This document shows positions 25,347-33,406 of a stretch of 38,932 nt of DNA, piece after piece (within the stretch, counting starts at the first letter, position 1; the number at the start of each line of letters is the position of its first letter). Source of the stretch: Scybalocola_A sp900557175 (GTDB taxonomy: Bacteria; Bacillota; Clostridia; Lachnospirales; Lachnospiraceae); the NCBI GenBank assembly GCA_937890745.1, contig CALADH010000030.1, forward strand, positions 1 to 38,932, written 5' to 3'. The position numbers and the translations under genes are program-made. Under the pieces are notes generated by a model. That model searched no databases and was not told the origin of the DNA. It saw only the letters and a program-made list of their open reading frames with translations.

Positions 25347-27755
25347 ATGGCAACACCATATAATCACAGAGTTATTGAAAAAAAGTGGCGTGAAAACTGG
25401 GAGGCAAATCCGGTGAATGTCAATGACGGCAAAAAACCAAAATATTATTGCCTTGATATGTTCCCATATCCGTCAGGCAACGGACTTCATGTCGGTCACT
25501 GGAGAGGCTATGTTATTTCTGACGTATGGAGCCGTTACAAGATGTTAAACGGCTATTATGTGATTCATCCGATGGGATGGGATGCTTTCGGCCTTCCGGC
25601 TGAGAACTATGCCATTAAGATGGGCGTTCACCCTGAAAAGTCAACAGCTGAGAATGTTGCGAACATTAAACGTCAGATTAAAGAAATTGCTGCAATCTAC
25701 GACTGGGATATGGAGGTCAACACGACAGATCCGAATTTCTATAAGTGGACACAGTGGATTTTTGTCAAAATGTTTAAGGCAGGTCTTGCGTATGAGAAAG
25801 AGATGCCGATTAACTGGTGTCCGTCCTGTAAGACAGGTCTTGCCAACGAGGAAGTTGTCAACGGCAAATGTGAGCGCTGCGGTGCTGATGTGACAAAGAA
25901 AAATTTAAAACAGTGGATGCTTAAGATTACAAAATATGCGGACAGACTGCTTGATGACCTTGATAAGCTTGACTGGCCGGAAAAGGTTAAGAAAATGCAG
26001 GCGGACTGGATTGGCAAGTCTTACGGCGCTGAAATTGACTTTAAGGTTGACGGCAGCGACCGGGCAATTACAGTTTATACAACACGTCCAGACACACTTT
26101 ACGGCGCCACATTTATGGTGCTTGCACCGGAACATGCGATGGCAAAAGATCTTGCGACAGACGAGACAAGAGCGGCTGTTGAAGATTATATTTATAAAAC
26201 ATCACTGAAGTCTTCTGTAGACAGATTACAGGATAAGGAAAAGACAGGCGTATTTACAGGAAGCTACGCCATTAATCCGTTAAACGGCGCAAAAGTTCCG
26301 ATCTGGTTATCCGATTATGTACTTGCAGATTATGGTACAGGCGCGATTATGTGTGTGCCTGCCCATGATGACCGTGACTTTGAATTTGCAAAGAAATTCA
26401 ATATTCCGATCATTCAGGTGATTTCACCGGACGGCAAAGAAAATCCGGATATGAAAGAGCCTTATACAGAATCAGGCATTGTCATTAATTCCGGTGAGTG
26501 GACAGGCATGGATTCTGCTGTACTTAAAAAAGAAGCGCCTGAAATGATTGAAGCGCGCGGTATCGGTAAGAAAACAACAAATTACAAGCTTCGTGACTGG
26601 GTATTTTCACGTCAGCGTTACTGGGGCGAGCCGATTCCTATTGTTCATTGTGAAAAATGTGGCTGCGTGCCTGTGCCTGAGGAAGAACTTCCGTTACTGC
26701 TTCCTGAGGTTGAGAGCTATCAGCCGACAGGCACAGGCGAATCACCGCTTGCAGATATTGATGAATGGGTCAATACAACATGTCCTTGCTGCGGCGCGCC
26801 TGCAAAACGTGAGACGAACACAATGCCTCAGTGGGCAGGTTCATCATGGTATTTCCTGCGCTATGTGGACAGTAAGAATAACGAAGCGCTTGTATCAAAG
26901 GAAAAGGCAGAGAAATATCTTCCGGTTGATATGTACATCGGCGGTGTGGAACATGCTGTACTTCACCTTTTATATTCAAGATTTTACACAAAATTCCTGC
27001 ATGATATCGGCGTGATTGATTTTGATGAGCCGTTTAAGAAGCTGTTTAATCAGGGTATGATTACAGGTAAAAATGGTATTAAGATGAGTAAATCTAAAGG
27101 TAATGTTGTATCTCCGGACGATTTAGTCAGAGATTACGGCTGTGACGCCTTAAGACTTTATGAACTTTTTGTCGGACCTCCGGAATTAGATTCAGAATGG
27201 GATGACAGAGGCATTGAGGGCGTTTACAGATTCATCAACCGCTACTGGAACCTTGTGATGGATAATAAAGACAAAGAAGTGGCAGAGACAAAAGAGCTTG
27301 TGAAAATCCGTCATAAGATGGTTCACGATATTTCGACACGTCTTAATCAGTTCAGCTTAAATACAGTTATTTCAGGTTTTATGGAATACACAAATAAGCT
27401 GACAGAGATGTCAAGAAAGGGCGGTATTGACAAGGCAACACTTGAAACGGCGGCTATCCTTATTGCACCTTTTGCACCGCATCTTGGAGAAGAATTGTGG
27501 CAGCAGCTCGGTCACACAACATCTGTATTTGAAAATCAGTGGCCGGAAGCTGATAAGGAAGCAATGAAGGATGAAGAAGTGACAATTGCTGTTCAGATTA
27601 ACGGCAAAACAAAATGTACAATTGAAATTGACGTTAAGGCGGCTAAAGAGGACGTCCTTGCGGCAGCAAAGGCAGCGCTTGGCACAAAGCTCTCAGGAAA
27701 TATTATTAAAGAAATTTATGTTCCGGGCAGAATTGTCAACATCGTTGCAAAATAA
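25347..27755 (+). CDS. leuS: Leucyl-tRNA synthetase
   Basis: An 802-residue class I aminoacyl-tRNA synthetase of bacterial LeuRS length. The HIGH-type motif is HVGH (48-51) in YPSGNGLHVGHWRGY. KMSKS is at 579-583. A CP1 editing domain lies between (about 220-420), and a zinc-binding type region with CPSCKTG...CERCGAD is present. The anticodon-binding domain and C-terminal extension are intact. AAAGGAAG precedes the ATG. Control by the T-box directly upstream agrees with the enzyme. Two small membrane-protein genes follow, the first nine bases after the stop. Confidence 0.98.
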   Translation: MATPYNHRVIEKKWRENWEANPVNVNDGKKPKYYCLDMFPYPSGNGLHVGHWRGYVISDVWSRYKMLNGYYVIHPMGWDAFGLPAENYAIKMGVHPEKSTAENVANIKRQIKEIAAIYDWDMEVNTTDPNFYKWTQWIFVKMFKAGLAYEKEMPINWCPSCKTGLANEEVVNGKCERCGADVTKKNLKQWMLKITKYADRLLDDLDKLDWPEKVKKMQADWIGKSYGAEIDFKVDGSDRAITVYTTRPDTLYGATFMVLAPEHAMAKDLATDETRAAVEDYIYKTSLKSSVDRLQDKEKTGVFTGSYAINPLNGAKVPIWLSDYVLADYGTGAIMCVPAHDDRDFEFAKKFNIPIIQVISPDGKENPDMKEPYTESGIVINSGEWTGMDSAVLKKEAPEMIEARGIGKKTTNYKLRDWVFSRQRYWGEPIPIVHCEKCGCVPVPEEELPLLLPEVESYQPTGTGESPLADIDEWVNTTCPCCGAPAKRETNTMPQWAGSSWYFLRYVDSKNNEALVSKEKAEKYLPVDMYIGGVEHAVLHLLYSRFYTKFLHDIGVIDFDEPFKKLFNQGMITGKNGIKMSKSKGNVVSPDDLVRDYGCDALRLYELFVGPPELDSEWDDRGIEGVYRFINRYWNLVMDNKDKEVAETKELVKIRHKMVHDISTRLNQFSLNTVISGFMEYTNKLTEMSRKGGIDKATLETAAILIAPFAPHLGEELWQQLGHTTSVFENQWPEADKEAMKDEEVTIAVQINGKTKCTIEIDVKAAKEDVLAAAKAALGTKLSGNIIKEIYVPGRIVNIVAK

Positions 27756-27764
27756 GGAGAATTT

Positions 27765-28019
27765 ATGAATCAAAATACAAACGGATTTGAAATTGCGGCG
27801 CTTGTGCTCGGCATTGCCGGTATTCCGTTGTCATGCTGGCATGCAACAATCGGCCTTATCGTGTCAATTGTCGGCATTGTGATGGCTGTCAAAGCAGGAA
27901 AATGCGGCGGTACTGCGATGGCAAAGGCAGGTCTTGTCTGTGCAATCATCGGCTGCGTTTTGGGTGCTTTGAACCTTTTGGGCGGACTTTTACTCGTTAT
28001 TTTTGCATTATCGCTGTAA
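27765..28019 (+). CDS. Small DUF4190-like membrane protein
   Basis: An 84-residue hydrophobic protein with a short polar N-terminus and two or three membrane helices. Gly-rich turns such as VLGIAGIPLS and GLVCAIIGCVLGALNLLGG match the DUF4190 pattern (small helical pair with G-x-x-x-G spacing). AAGGAG overlaps the end of leuS. No role is known. It is probably transcribed by read-through from leuS. Confidence 0.65.
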   Translation: MNQNTNGFEIAALVLGIAGIPLSCWHATIGLIVSIVGIVMAVKAGKCGGTAMAKAGLVCAIIGCVLGALNLLGGLLLVIFALSL

Positions 28020-28020
28020 A

Positions 28021-28428
28021 ATGAAGAAACAAAAGAAAACAGCAGAGGATATTCTTTTTGTCATCGGACTTATATTTATTGTGATTTTTGCCGCAGGCTG
28101 GCCAATCTTTTTAAAAATGGCGTCCTATTTGTCGACGGGATGCCGGTTTTTGGCAGTGACAGGGCTTTACTGCCCGGCCTGCGGCGGCACAAGGGCATTA
28201 AACGCGCTGCTTTCCGGTCACTTGCTCACTTCGCTGAAATTTAATCCGGCGGTTGCTTTTGGCGCTGCGGTTTTTGTCTGCTTCATGGTGACTCAGGCAA
28301 TCGAGCGCCTGTCCGGCGGCCGTCTTAAAATTGGTTTAAAATACAGGAATCTTTATATTTATTTGTGGCTTGGAATTTTAATGGGCTGGTGGCTCATAAG
28401 AAATATTCATTTAATACTGCATATGTAA
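28021..28428 (+). CDS. DUF2752 membrane protein
   Basis: A 135-residue protein with about three membrane helices and the DUF2752 core CPACGGTRALNALLSGHL followed by NPAVAFG. ATG 28021 comes one base after the stop of the upstream gene and has no clear ribosome site, so translation is probably coupled to it. A frame from 28003 exists but begins within the neighbour. The function of the family is unknown; the paired cysteines suggest metal or redox binding. Confidence 0.75.
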   Translation: MKKQKKTAEDILFVIGLIFIVIFAAGWPIFLKMASYLSTGCRFLAVTGLYCPACGGTRALNALLSGHLLTSLKFNPAVAFGAAVFVCFMVTQAIERLSGGRLKIGLKYRNLYIYLWLGILMGWWLIRNIHLILHM

Positions 28429-28457
28429 ATGCCGTCGCACTTTTGCGGCGGCATTTT
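28428..28457. terminator. Bidirectional terminator between convergent genes
   Basis: AATGCCGTCGCA (28428-28439, with neighbours) and TGCGGCGGCATTTT (28444-28457) form a GC-rich stem with one G-U pair. A T run follows on the plus strand. On the minus strand the stem lies just past the stop of the 204-aa gene. Confidence 0.75.
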
Positions 28458-28466
28458 GGCTATGTG

Positions 28467-29081
28467 TTATTCGCCGGACTGAAGTGAGCTTTTCAGCTGC
28501 TCAAACATGGCAAGCTGGTCAGGAGAGAGCATGGATTTTAGTGCATTCTCAAGTTCGGGGGAGGAGGGGATGTCCTGCGGTGAAAAATCTGTGTCAAAGC
28601 TTTTGCCGCCGTGACGGTTTAGACTGTCAAAGCCCCCGGCGCTGTGATGATTTTTTTGCCCGAAGCTTCCTGGGATATTAAAGCCTCCCATACTTTGTCC
28701 GTTTTCAAGGCCTAAACTGCTTAACATTTTAGAAAATTCGGGAGATTTTAAAAGCGTTTGGTATTTTTCGTAAAGCTTGCCCATTTTGAGCATACCGAGT
28801 ATTTTGTCAATTGTTTCAGCCTGGGCAGCATCGCAGTATTTGCGAAGATCACAGAGCAGTTCTTCGGGCGAGGGCTTTTTGTCTGAAACAGAACATATGG
28901 ATAAAGGATCATCTTCTGAATTAAAGCAGTCAAGTGTTTTTTTCAGCTCTAAAAATTTAGCGGCCAGTGCAAAGGCTTTTGCCTGAGCCTTGCCGGCATA
29001 TGGAATGGCAGCTTTTAAAAGATTTGCAGTATTATCCGAAAACTTTTCATCAAGCCCGGACGTATGGACAGAAGCAGCCAA
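28467..29081 (-). CDS. Hypothetical protein next to a high-cysteine protein
   Basis: A 204-residue soluble protein I do not recognise. The first half is predicted helical (FSDNTANLLKAAIPYAGKAQ). The middle holds a short Gly/Asn/His-rich stretch (about 134-165). The end returns to helices with ENALKSMLSPDQLAMFEQLK. Start codon TTG at 29081 with AAAGGATG upstream on the minus strand; the ATG in that site is followed at once by a stop in another frame. It lies downstream of the Cys/Asn-rich gene on the same strand, from which a terminator separates it. Such pairs occur in spore-forming Clostridia, so a spore role is possible but unproved. Confidence 0.6.
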   Translation of the reverse strand: MAASVHTSGLDEKFSDNTANLLKAAIPYAGKAQAKAFALAAKFLELKKTLDCFNSEDDPLSICSVSDKKPSPEELLCDLRKYCDAAQAETIDKILGMLKMGKLYEKYQTLLKSPEFSKMLSSLGLENGQSMGGFNIPGSFGQKNHHSAGGFDSLNRHGGKSFDTDFSPQDIPSSPELENALKSMLSPDQLAMFEQLKSSLQSGE

Positions 29082-29128
29082 CGAATCACATCCTTTCGGT
29101 TTTTAAATCATCAGATACAGGCTTTTTG

Positions 29129-29157
29129 AAAAAGGCGTCCGGAAAAATCCGGACGCC
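29129..29157 (-). terminator. Terminator after the high-cysteine gene
   Basis: On the minus strand GGCGTCCGGA pairs with TCCGGACGCC around a TTTT loop (arms at 29148-29157 and 29134-29143), then TTTTT (29133-29129). A perfect 10-bp stem with T run. Confidence 0.88.
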
Positions 29158-29163
29158 GGCAGA

Positions 29164-29409
29164 TTAGAAGATGCTGTTGCCGTTGCCGCAGCAGCAGGAC
29201 AGAAGAAGAAGGATAATAATCCAGCTACAGCAGTCATTATTTCCGCCAAAAATATTGCCGCTGTTACCGCAGCCGCAGCCATTGCTATTGCCGTTGCCGC
29301 AGCAGAATAAAAGGAGAAGAATCCAAATCCATGAACAAGTATTGTTATTGTTGTTTGATGCGCAGCCGCAATCATTATTGCAGCAGCCTGTAGCAGCTAA
29401 ATCACTCAT
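29164..29409 (-). CDS. Small Cys/Asn/Gly-rich repeat protein (high-cysteine HCB type)
   Basis: An 81-residue protein with two copies of a unit in which an Asn/Cys/Gly-rich segment is followed by CSWI and a run of Leu/Ile ending in CCGNGNS. About 17 residues are cysteine. The pattern fits small proteins annotated in Lachnospiraceae as chorion-class high-cysteine (HCB) proteins. I start at the ATG at 29409 with TGGAGG eight bases upstream; an upstream extension to 29475 lacks a site. The hydrophobic runs may enter a membrane or pack in a spore or cell-surface layer. The function is unknown. Confidence 0.65.
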   Translation of the reverse strand: MSDLAATGCCNNDCGCASNNNNNTCSWIWILLLLFCCGNGNSNGCGCGNSGNIFGGNNDCCSWIIILLLLSCCCGNGNSIF

Positions 29410-29507
29410 AGTGTCTGCCTCCAAAGGTTTTTGCTTTTGATTCATACTATGAGGCAGGGGCCCGTCCCGATACATAAAAAAATAAAAAAATTTAAGAAGG
29501 TGAAATC

Positions 29508-30077
29508 ATGGATTTATTTGGAAAGAAAATGGTTGATATTGTTCATGAACTTTTAGAAAGCTATGTTCATGACGGCGATTTATGTATTGATGCCACAATG
29601 GGCACCGGCGCCGATACGTTAAAGCTTTGCAGCTGTGTTGGTGAGGACGGTCTTGTTTACGCCTTTGATATTCAGTCAGAGGCGTTAGAACAGACGGCGG
29701 CGCTTTTGAAACAGAATCATATGGAAGAACGTGCCCGGCTTATTTTAGATTCCCATGATAAAATTAAAAATTATGTTCATGAAAATATTCAGGCTTTCGT
29801 TTTTAACCTCGGCTATCTGCCAAAAGGTAATCCAAAGGTTATTACAAAAAAAGACACGACCGCGGCGGCGCTTGAAGTGTGCCTGAACCTTTTAAAACAG
29901 GGTGGTATCGGGCTTTTAACTGCTTATTACGGCCATGAAGGCGGCGCAGAAGAAAAAAATCATGTCGATAAATTGTTACATATGCTGCCGCCAAAAAATT
30001 TCGACGTCCTTAAGCTTGAAAGCCACAACAGGCTTAACTTTCCGCCGATTTTATACATGATAAAACGCAAAAAATAA
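29508..30077 (+). CDS. mnmM: Class I methyltransferase of the YtqB/MnmM family
   Basis: A 189-residue SAM-dependent methyltransferase matching rRNA_methylase/YtqB. Motif I reads IDATMGTGADTLKL (about 24-37), a DIQSEA acidic loop follows, and FNLGYLPKGNPKVIT is the family's motif IV. B. subtilis YtqB was identified as MnmM, which methylates 5-aminomethyl-2-thiouridine at the tRNA wobble position. I infer the same role. GAAGGTG precedes the start. It is divergent from the high-cysteine gene. Confidence 0.85.
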   Translation: MDLFGKKMVDIVHELLESYVHDGDLCIDATMGTGADTLKLCSCVGEDGLVYAFDIQSEALEQTAALLKQNHMEERARLILDSHDKIKNYVHENIQAFVFNLGYLPKGNPKVITKKDTTAAALEVCLNLLKQGGIGLLTAYYGHEGGAEEKNHVDKLLHMLPPKNFDVLKLESHNRLNFPPILYMIKRKK

Positions 30078-30174
30078 AAAATTTCCTTATCTTCCGGCTT
30101 CGACAATGTTTTTGGACAGACTGTGATAGAATATGTCTGATTTCAAAGAGAGAATAAAAGGAGTGGAGAAGAAA

Positions 30175-30411
30175 ATGGGAGAAAAGACATATCAGATGAC
30201 AGAGCTTGGCTACGCGCTTAAAGAATACAGGGTGAGAAACAATATGACACAGACAGAACTGGCAAGGGATATTGGTGTCAGCGCCAATACCATTCATCTT
30301 TGGGAGACAAAATGCTGTCGGCCGGCCATGAGCTCACTTGTCATTCTGTCGGAAATACTCGGTGCGCCTTTAGTGGAAATTATTGTGATGGCAAGGCAGA
30401 GATACAGATAA
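30175..30411 (+). CDS. Cro/C1-type helix-turn-helix regulator
   Basis: A 78-residue single-domain DNA-binding protein. The HTH_3 fold is clear: ALKEYRVRNNMTQTELARDI, then GVSANTIHLWETKCCRPAMS, with the recognition helix around ANTIHLWE. I use ATG 30175, preceded by AAGGAG; an in-frame ATG at 30133 has no ribosome site and follows directly on a TAGAAT box. The target is unknown. It stands alone between mnmM and the nucleotidyltransferase. Confidence 0.82.
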   Translation: MGEKTYQMTELGYALKEYRVRNNMTQTELARDIGVSANTIHLWETKCCRPAMSSLVILSEILGAPLVEIIVMARQRYR

Positions 30412-30464
30412 ATCAGTGTGGACGCAGTAATGGCAGTATTTGCCGGAAATGACAGGAATATGTC

Positions 30465-30493
30465 TTGAAGCAGCGGCAGCCGTATGATATGAT
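30465..30493 (+). promoter_or_regulatory. Promoter of the nucleotidyltransferase gene
   Basis: TTGAAG (30465-30470) and TATGAT (30488-30493) are 17 bases apart, 47 bases before the start codon. Confidence 0.55.
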
Positions 30494-30539
30494 GATTACA
30501 TAGATAAAGTATATAAAGCTACAAGGGAGAGTGTATCAT

Positions 30540-31463
30540 ATGAAAAAGAAACCGGTATTAGTGATTATGGCAGCAGGTATGGGAAGCCGTTACGGCGGTT
30601 TAAAGCAGATTGATCCGTTAAATGAAGATGGCGATTTAATTATCGACTTTTCAATTTTTGATGCAGTCAGAGCCGGATTTGAAAAAATAGTATTCGTTAT
30701 CAAAAAAGAAATTGAGGCTGATTTTAAAGAAAAAATTGGCAGCCGCATTGAGAAAAATGTAGAAGTTGCCTATGTATATCAGAGCCTTGACAATATTCCG
30801 GACGGTTTTAAAGTGCCTGAAGGACGTATAAAACCGTGGGGGACAGGTCATGCCGTCTTAAGCTGTGCCGATGTCGTTGACGGCCCGTTTGCGGTCATTA
30901 ATGCGGATGACTACTATGGTGAGGAAGCGTTTCGTCTGATTTACAACTATCTGACAGAGCATGAGGATGATGATAAATTCAGATATGCGATGGTCGGCTA
31001 CATTCTTGAGAATACATTGACAGACTTCGGCCATGTGGCAAGAGGTATATGTGAGACAGATAAAGACGGTTATCTTGTAGACATCCACGAGCGCACACGT
31101 ATCGAGAAATGTGACGGCGGCGCCGCTTACACAGAGGATGACGGCGAAAGCTGGACAGCGCTTGATAAAAACAGCACTGTTTCCATGAATATGTGGGGAT
31201 TTTCAGCAAGCTTTATGAAAGCCTTAAAAGACGGTTTCCCGGCATTTTTAGAAAAAGGCATTATGGAAAATCCTTTAAAATGCGAATATTTTCTGCCGTT
31301 TGTCGTTGATGAGCTTATTAAAGCAGATAAAGCAACAGTCAGAGTGCTTCAGTCAAAAGACCGCTGGTACGGCGTGACATACAAAGAAGACAAGCCTGTT
31401 GTTGTTGCTGCCGTGAAGGCTATGAAAGAAAGCGGCAAATATCCGAAAAAATTGTGGGTGTAA
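30540..31463 (+). CDS. Sugar-1-phosphate nucleotidyltransferase family protein
   Basis: A 307-residue NTP_transferase-type enzyme. The N-terminal nucleotide-binding loop reads MAAGMGSRYGGLKQIDP, and the metal/sugar region INADDYYGEEAF carries the conserved Asp of this fold. WGTGHAVL is another conserved nucleotide-contact segment. The preferred sugar and nucleotide cannot be told; the family includes glucose-1-phosphate transferases. ATG 30540 lies nine bases after AAGGGAGA; a GTG three codons earlier falls inside that site. Confidence 0.82.
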   Translation: MKKKPVLVIMAAGMGSRYGGLKQIDPLNEDGDLIIDFSIFDAVRAGFEKIVFVIKKEIEADFKEKIGSRIEKNVEVAYVYQSLDNIPDGFKVPEGRIKPWGTGHAVLSCADVVDGPFAVINADDYYGEEAFRLIYNYLTEHEDDDKFRYAMVGYILENTLTDFGHVARGICETDKDGYLVDIHERTRIEKCDGGAAYTEDDGESWTALDKNSTVSMNMWGFSASFMKALKDGFPAFLEKGIMENPLKCEYFLPFVVDELIKADKATVRVLQSKDRWYGVTYKEDKPVVVAAVKAMKESGKYPKKLWV

Positions 31464-31492
31464 AAATTAAAAGGTAGAATTGAGGTGCAGCG

Positions 31493-31867
31493 ATGAAGGA
31501 AAAAAGACGTTTGCATACAGAGTTAATTTTAATCCTATTAGTTCTTGCAATAGCAGTAATCTTTGCGATTGTCTGGAAAACACAGCAAAAAGACAGTAAT
31601 TTTAAATCGCAGCTTCCGGCAGAGCTTTCTTTGAGTACATTAAATGAAAAAACAGGGGAAGAATGCATTGAGATTTTAAAAGATTACGGACTTGTGCTTC
31701 CGGAAGTTTATGAAAAAGATAAACAATTAGCGGAAGAAGCTGTGAAGACGATTATCAGTGACTTAAATAATAAAACGCTGTCTTCGGATGTTGCGCCTTA
31801 CAGTTATACGGAAATGGCAGACTTAGCAGAGCAAATTTCAGATATTGTTCATTCAGCGATTTATTAA
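31493..31867 (+). CDS. Small membrane-anchored protein, paralogue A
   Basis: A 124-residue protein with one N-terminal membrane helix (about 9-28) after MKEKRR, so the rest (about 30-124) lies outside. The soluble part holds GEECIEILKDYGLVLPEVY and a C-terminal helical segment with SYTEMADLAEQISDI. A second gene at 37791-38165 encodes a protein identical at about 89 of 124 positions. No domain is recognised. The two copies bracket the agr-like locus, which suggests a duplicated segment. GAGGTG precedes the start and a strong terminator follows. Confidence 0.65.
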   Translation: MKEKRRLHTELILILLVLAIAVIFAIVWKTQQKDSNFKSQLPAELSLSTLNEKTGEECIEILKDYGLVLPEVYEKDKQLAEEAVKTIISDLNNKTLSSDVAPYSYTEMADLAEQISDIVHSAIY

Positions 31868-31874
31868 AAAAATC

Positions 31875-31926
31875 GGCATAGATTCAATGACATGAAGTGA
31901 TGTTATTGAGTCTATGCCTTTTTTAT
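31875..31926 (+). terminator. Long-stem terminator after paralogue A
   Basis: A 19-bp stem (31875-31893 with 31900-31918, GGCATAGA at the base, two G-U pairs) is followed by TTTTTTATTT. Because the agrA-like gene converges and ends at 31930, it may serve both strands. Confidence 0.9.
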
Positions 31927-31929
31927 TTA

Positions 31930-32697
31930 TTATTTATTGCTGTTATCCGTATTGCACTGTTCAAGAAGTTTAAAAAATTCCTTCCGTTTTCGGATTGAAA
32001 CAGGGCAGGAAGTTTCATCTTCCATTAATATTTCGTTTGAATCGGACAAAAATTCCCTGACATGGTTTAAATTAATAATACAGCCGCGGTGACATAGAAA
32101 AAAACGGTTATCAAGATGACTTTGGATATCTGACAGATTTCCCCAAAATTCAATATAACGATTTTTGGCATGAACCGCAATTTTGTGGTTTTCCGGATTC
32201 ACTTTAAATAGGAAAATGTCACGGTATGGAATGGTAACTTCCCGGTCTGTTTTGTGTGGGACAACAAAGACAGTCTTGTGTGTGAGAGCACCGCCGGTAT
32301 GACGGCTATAAGCTTCATTGACACAACTTATGATTTGCTCACGAAGACTGTCGGCATCATCTTTGATGATGTAGTCCATTGCTTCAAGTTTATATTTGTA
32401 TGTATAAAAACTGAGGTCGGAATGTGATGTAATAAATACGATAAAACATCTTGGTTCAATTTCCCGGAGCTTTTGTGCCAAATGAAAGCCGCCAAGGCAA
32501 TCATTGCCAAGCTCTACATCAAGAAAATAAAGACCGCAGTTTTTAGTTTTTTTTGCATATTCTAAAATTTCATCAGGGTATTGTGAAGAACGTGCAAGAT
32601 TTATATCCGTGTCATAAAATGTAACGATGTTATCAACGGTTTGTTTTATAAAAGCGAGCTGGCGTTTGTCATCTTCACAAATATAAATATTCATCAT
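31930..32697 (-). CDS. agrA: LytTR-family response regulator, AgrA-like
   Basis: A 255-residue two-domain regulator. The receiver domain (about 1-130) has the acidic pair E8/D9 or D10 and the phosphoacceptor D60 in LYFLDVELG, with T and K equivalents in FITSHS and IIKDD. The C-terminal LytTR DNA-binding domain (about 145-248) holds the RFFLCHRGCIINLNHVREF motif. I start at ATG 32697 with GGGAG upstream on the minus strand; longer frames run into the promoter. It is divergent from agrB, and the shared region contains the palindromic site 32758-32787. It is the likely protein binding the three operator copies. Confidence 0.88.
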   Translation of the reverse strand: MMNIYICEDDKRQLAFIKQTVDNIVTFYDTDINLARSSQYPDEILEYAKKTKNCGLYFLDVELGNDCLGGFHLAQKLREIEPRCFIVFITSHSDLSFYTYKYKLEAMDYIIKDDADSLREQIISCVNEAYSRHTGGALTHKTVFVVPHKTDREVTIPYRDIFLFKVNPENHKIAVHAKNRYIEFWGNLSDIQSHLDNRFFLCHRGCIINLNHVREFLSDSNEILMEDETSCPVSIRKRKEFFKLLEQCNTDNSNK

Positions 32698-32728
32698 AAA
32701 AATCTCCCTCTCATGTAAAACTATACTC

Positions 32729-32757
32729 ATTATACAATGATAAGTGCAATAAAACAA
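32729..32757 (-). promoter_or_regulatory. Promoter of the agrA-like gene
   Basis: On the minus strand TTGTTT (32757-32752) and TATAAT (32734-32729) are 17 bases apart. The -35 box abuts the palindromic operator beginning at 32758, so binding there could affect agrA as well as agrB. Confidence 0.6.
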
Positions 32758-32787
32758 CGATGAACGTCGTTTTTTTAACGTTCATCG
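32758..32787. promoter_or_regulatory. Palindromic operator, copy 1 (agrB)
   Basis: CGATGAACGT (32758-32767) and ACGTTCATCG (32778-32787) are perfect inverted arms around 10 bases. Exactly 30 bases separate it from the -10 box of agrB. Copies 2 and 3 have the same spacing. I infer that it is the binding site of the LytTR regulator. Confidence 0.8.
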
Positions 32788-32792
32788 AATTT

Positions 32793-32823
32793 TTGTGCAC
32801 AGCTGCAAGTTGTGATGTATAAT
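32793..32823 (+). promoter_or_regulatory. Activator-type promoter of agrB
   Basis: TATAAT at 32818-32823 is preceded by the weak -35 candidate TTGTGC (32793-32798, spacer 19), part of a conserved AATTTTTGTGCACAG stretch also found at copies 2 and 3. A poor -35 with an adjacent operator suggests dependence on an activator. Confidence 0.7.
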
Positions 32824-32845
32824 GACGCTGAAGGAGGGATACAAA

Positions 32846-33406
32846 ATGCTGCAGATGATTTCAGAAAAATTGACGGCTTATTTTGACGAAAGAATGGATA
32901 TGTCTGAGATTGACCGGTTAAAAATGATTTTAGGTTTCGAGAACATACTCCACTACATCGTATTATTTGGCGCTGTGTTTGGCACAGCGGCAGTATTCGG
33001 AGTATTTTTTGAGGCGGCATTTTTCTGGCTGATTTTTGGAACATACCGTGTTGTGGCCGGCGGCCTTCATCTGTCAACAAGCCTTGCCTGCACGCTCACA
33101 ACAACGACAATCATTGTCGGCGGTACAAAGCTGGCAGAGATGGTCCGTCTTGATGACGGGATCATCATTGCAGGCTTTGTGGTGATGGTTGGGATTGTGA
33201 TACGGCTGGCGCCGAGACGGACGAAAAACTACCCGGTCGGAAAGGAGGAGAGAAAGAAATTAAAGATAAAGTCAATCATTATTGTGGCAGCTTTTGGTAT
33301 GATGGCGTTGATATTGCCTCATGGCTTAAAAGAGATTATTGCGATTGCCGCAGCCGCAGAAACGGCGACGCTTCTTCCGAACATGAAAAATTATTCGGAG
33401 ATATGA
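32846..33406 (+). CDS. agrB: AgrB-like peptide-processing membrane protease
   Basis: A 186-residue membrane protein with about five to six hydrophobic segments. The AgrB catalytic pair is present as H75-x6-C82 in RVVAGGLHLSTSLACTL, matching the His/Cys spacing of staphylococcal AgrB. AgrB cuts the C-terminal tail of AgrD and helps form the thiolactone or lactone ring. AAGGAGGG stands before ATG 32846. The gene is convergent with the kinase, their ends overlapping by 16 bases. agrD is not directly downstream as in usual agr loci but 1.4 kb away beyond agrC. Confidence 0.88.
   Translation: MLQMISEKLTAYFDERMDMSEIDRLKMILGFENILHYIVLFGAVFGTAAVFGVFFEAAFFWLIFGTYRVVAGGLHLSTSLACTLTTTTIIVGGTKLAEMVRLDDGIIIAGFVVMVGIVIRLAPRRTKNYPVGKEERKKLKIKSIIIVAAFGMMALILPHGLKEIIAIAAAAETATLLPNMKNYSEI

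Noticed and set aside
26548..27015. 155-codon frame within leuS
   Set aside because: Out-of-frame shadow of a strongly conserved synthetase.
29171..29440. Leu/Pro/Gln-rich plus-strand frame
   Set aside because: Antisense of the Cys/Asn-rich gene, which has the ribosome site and terminator.
30133..30174. Longer start for the Cro/C1 regulator at 30133
   Set aside because: No ribosome site and it directly follows a -10-like box; ATG 30175 has AAGGAG.
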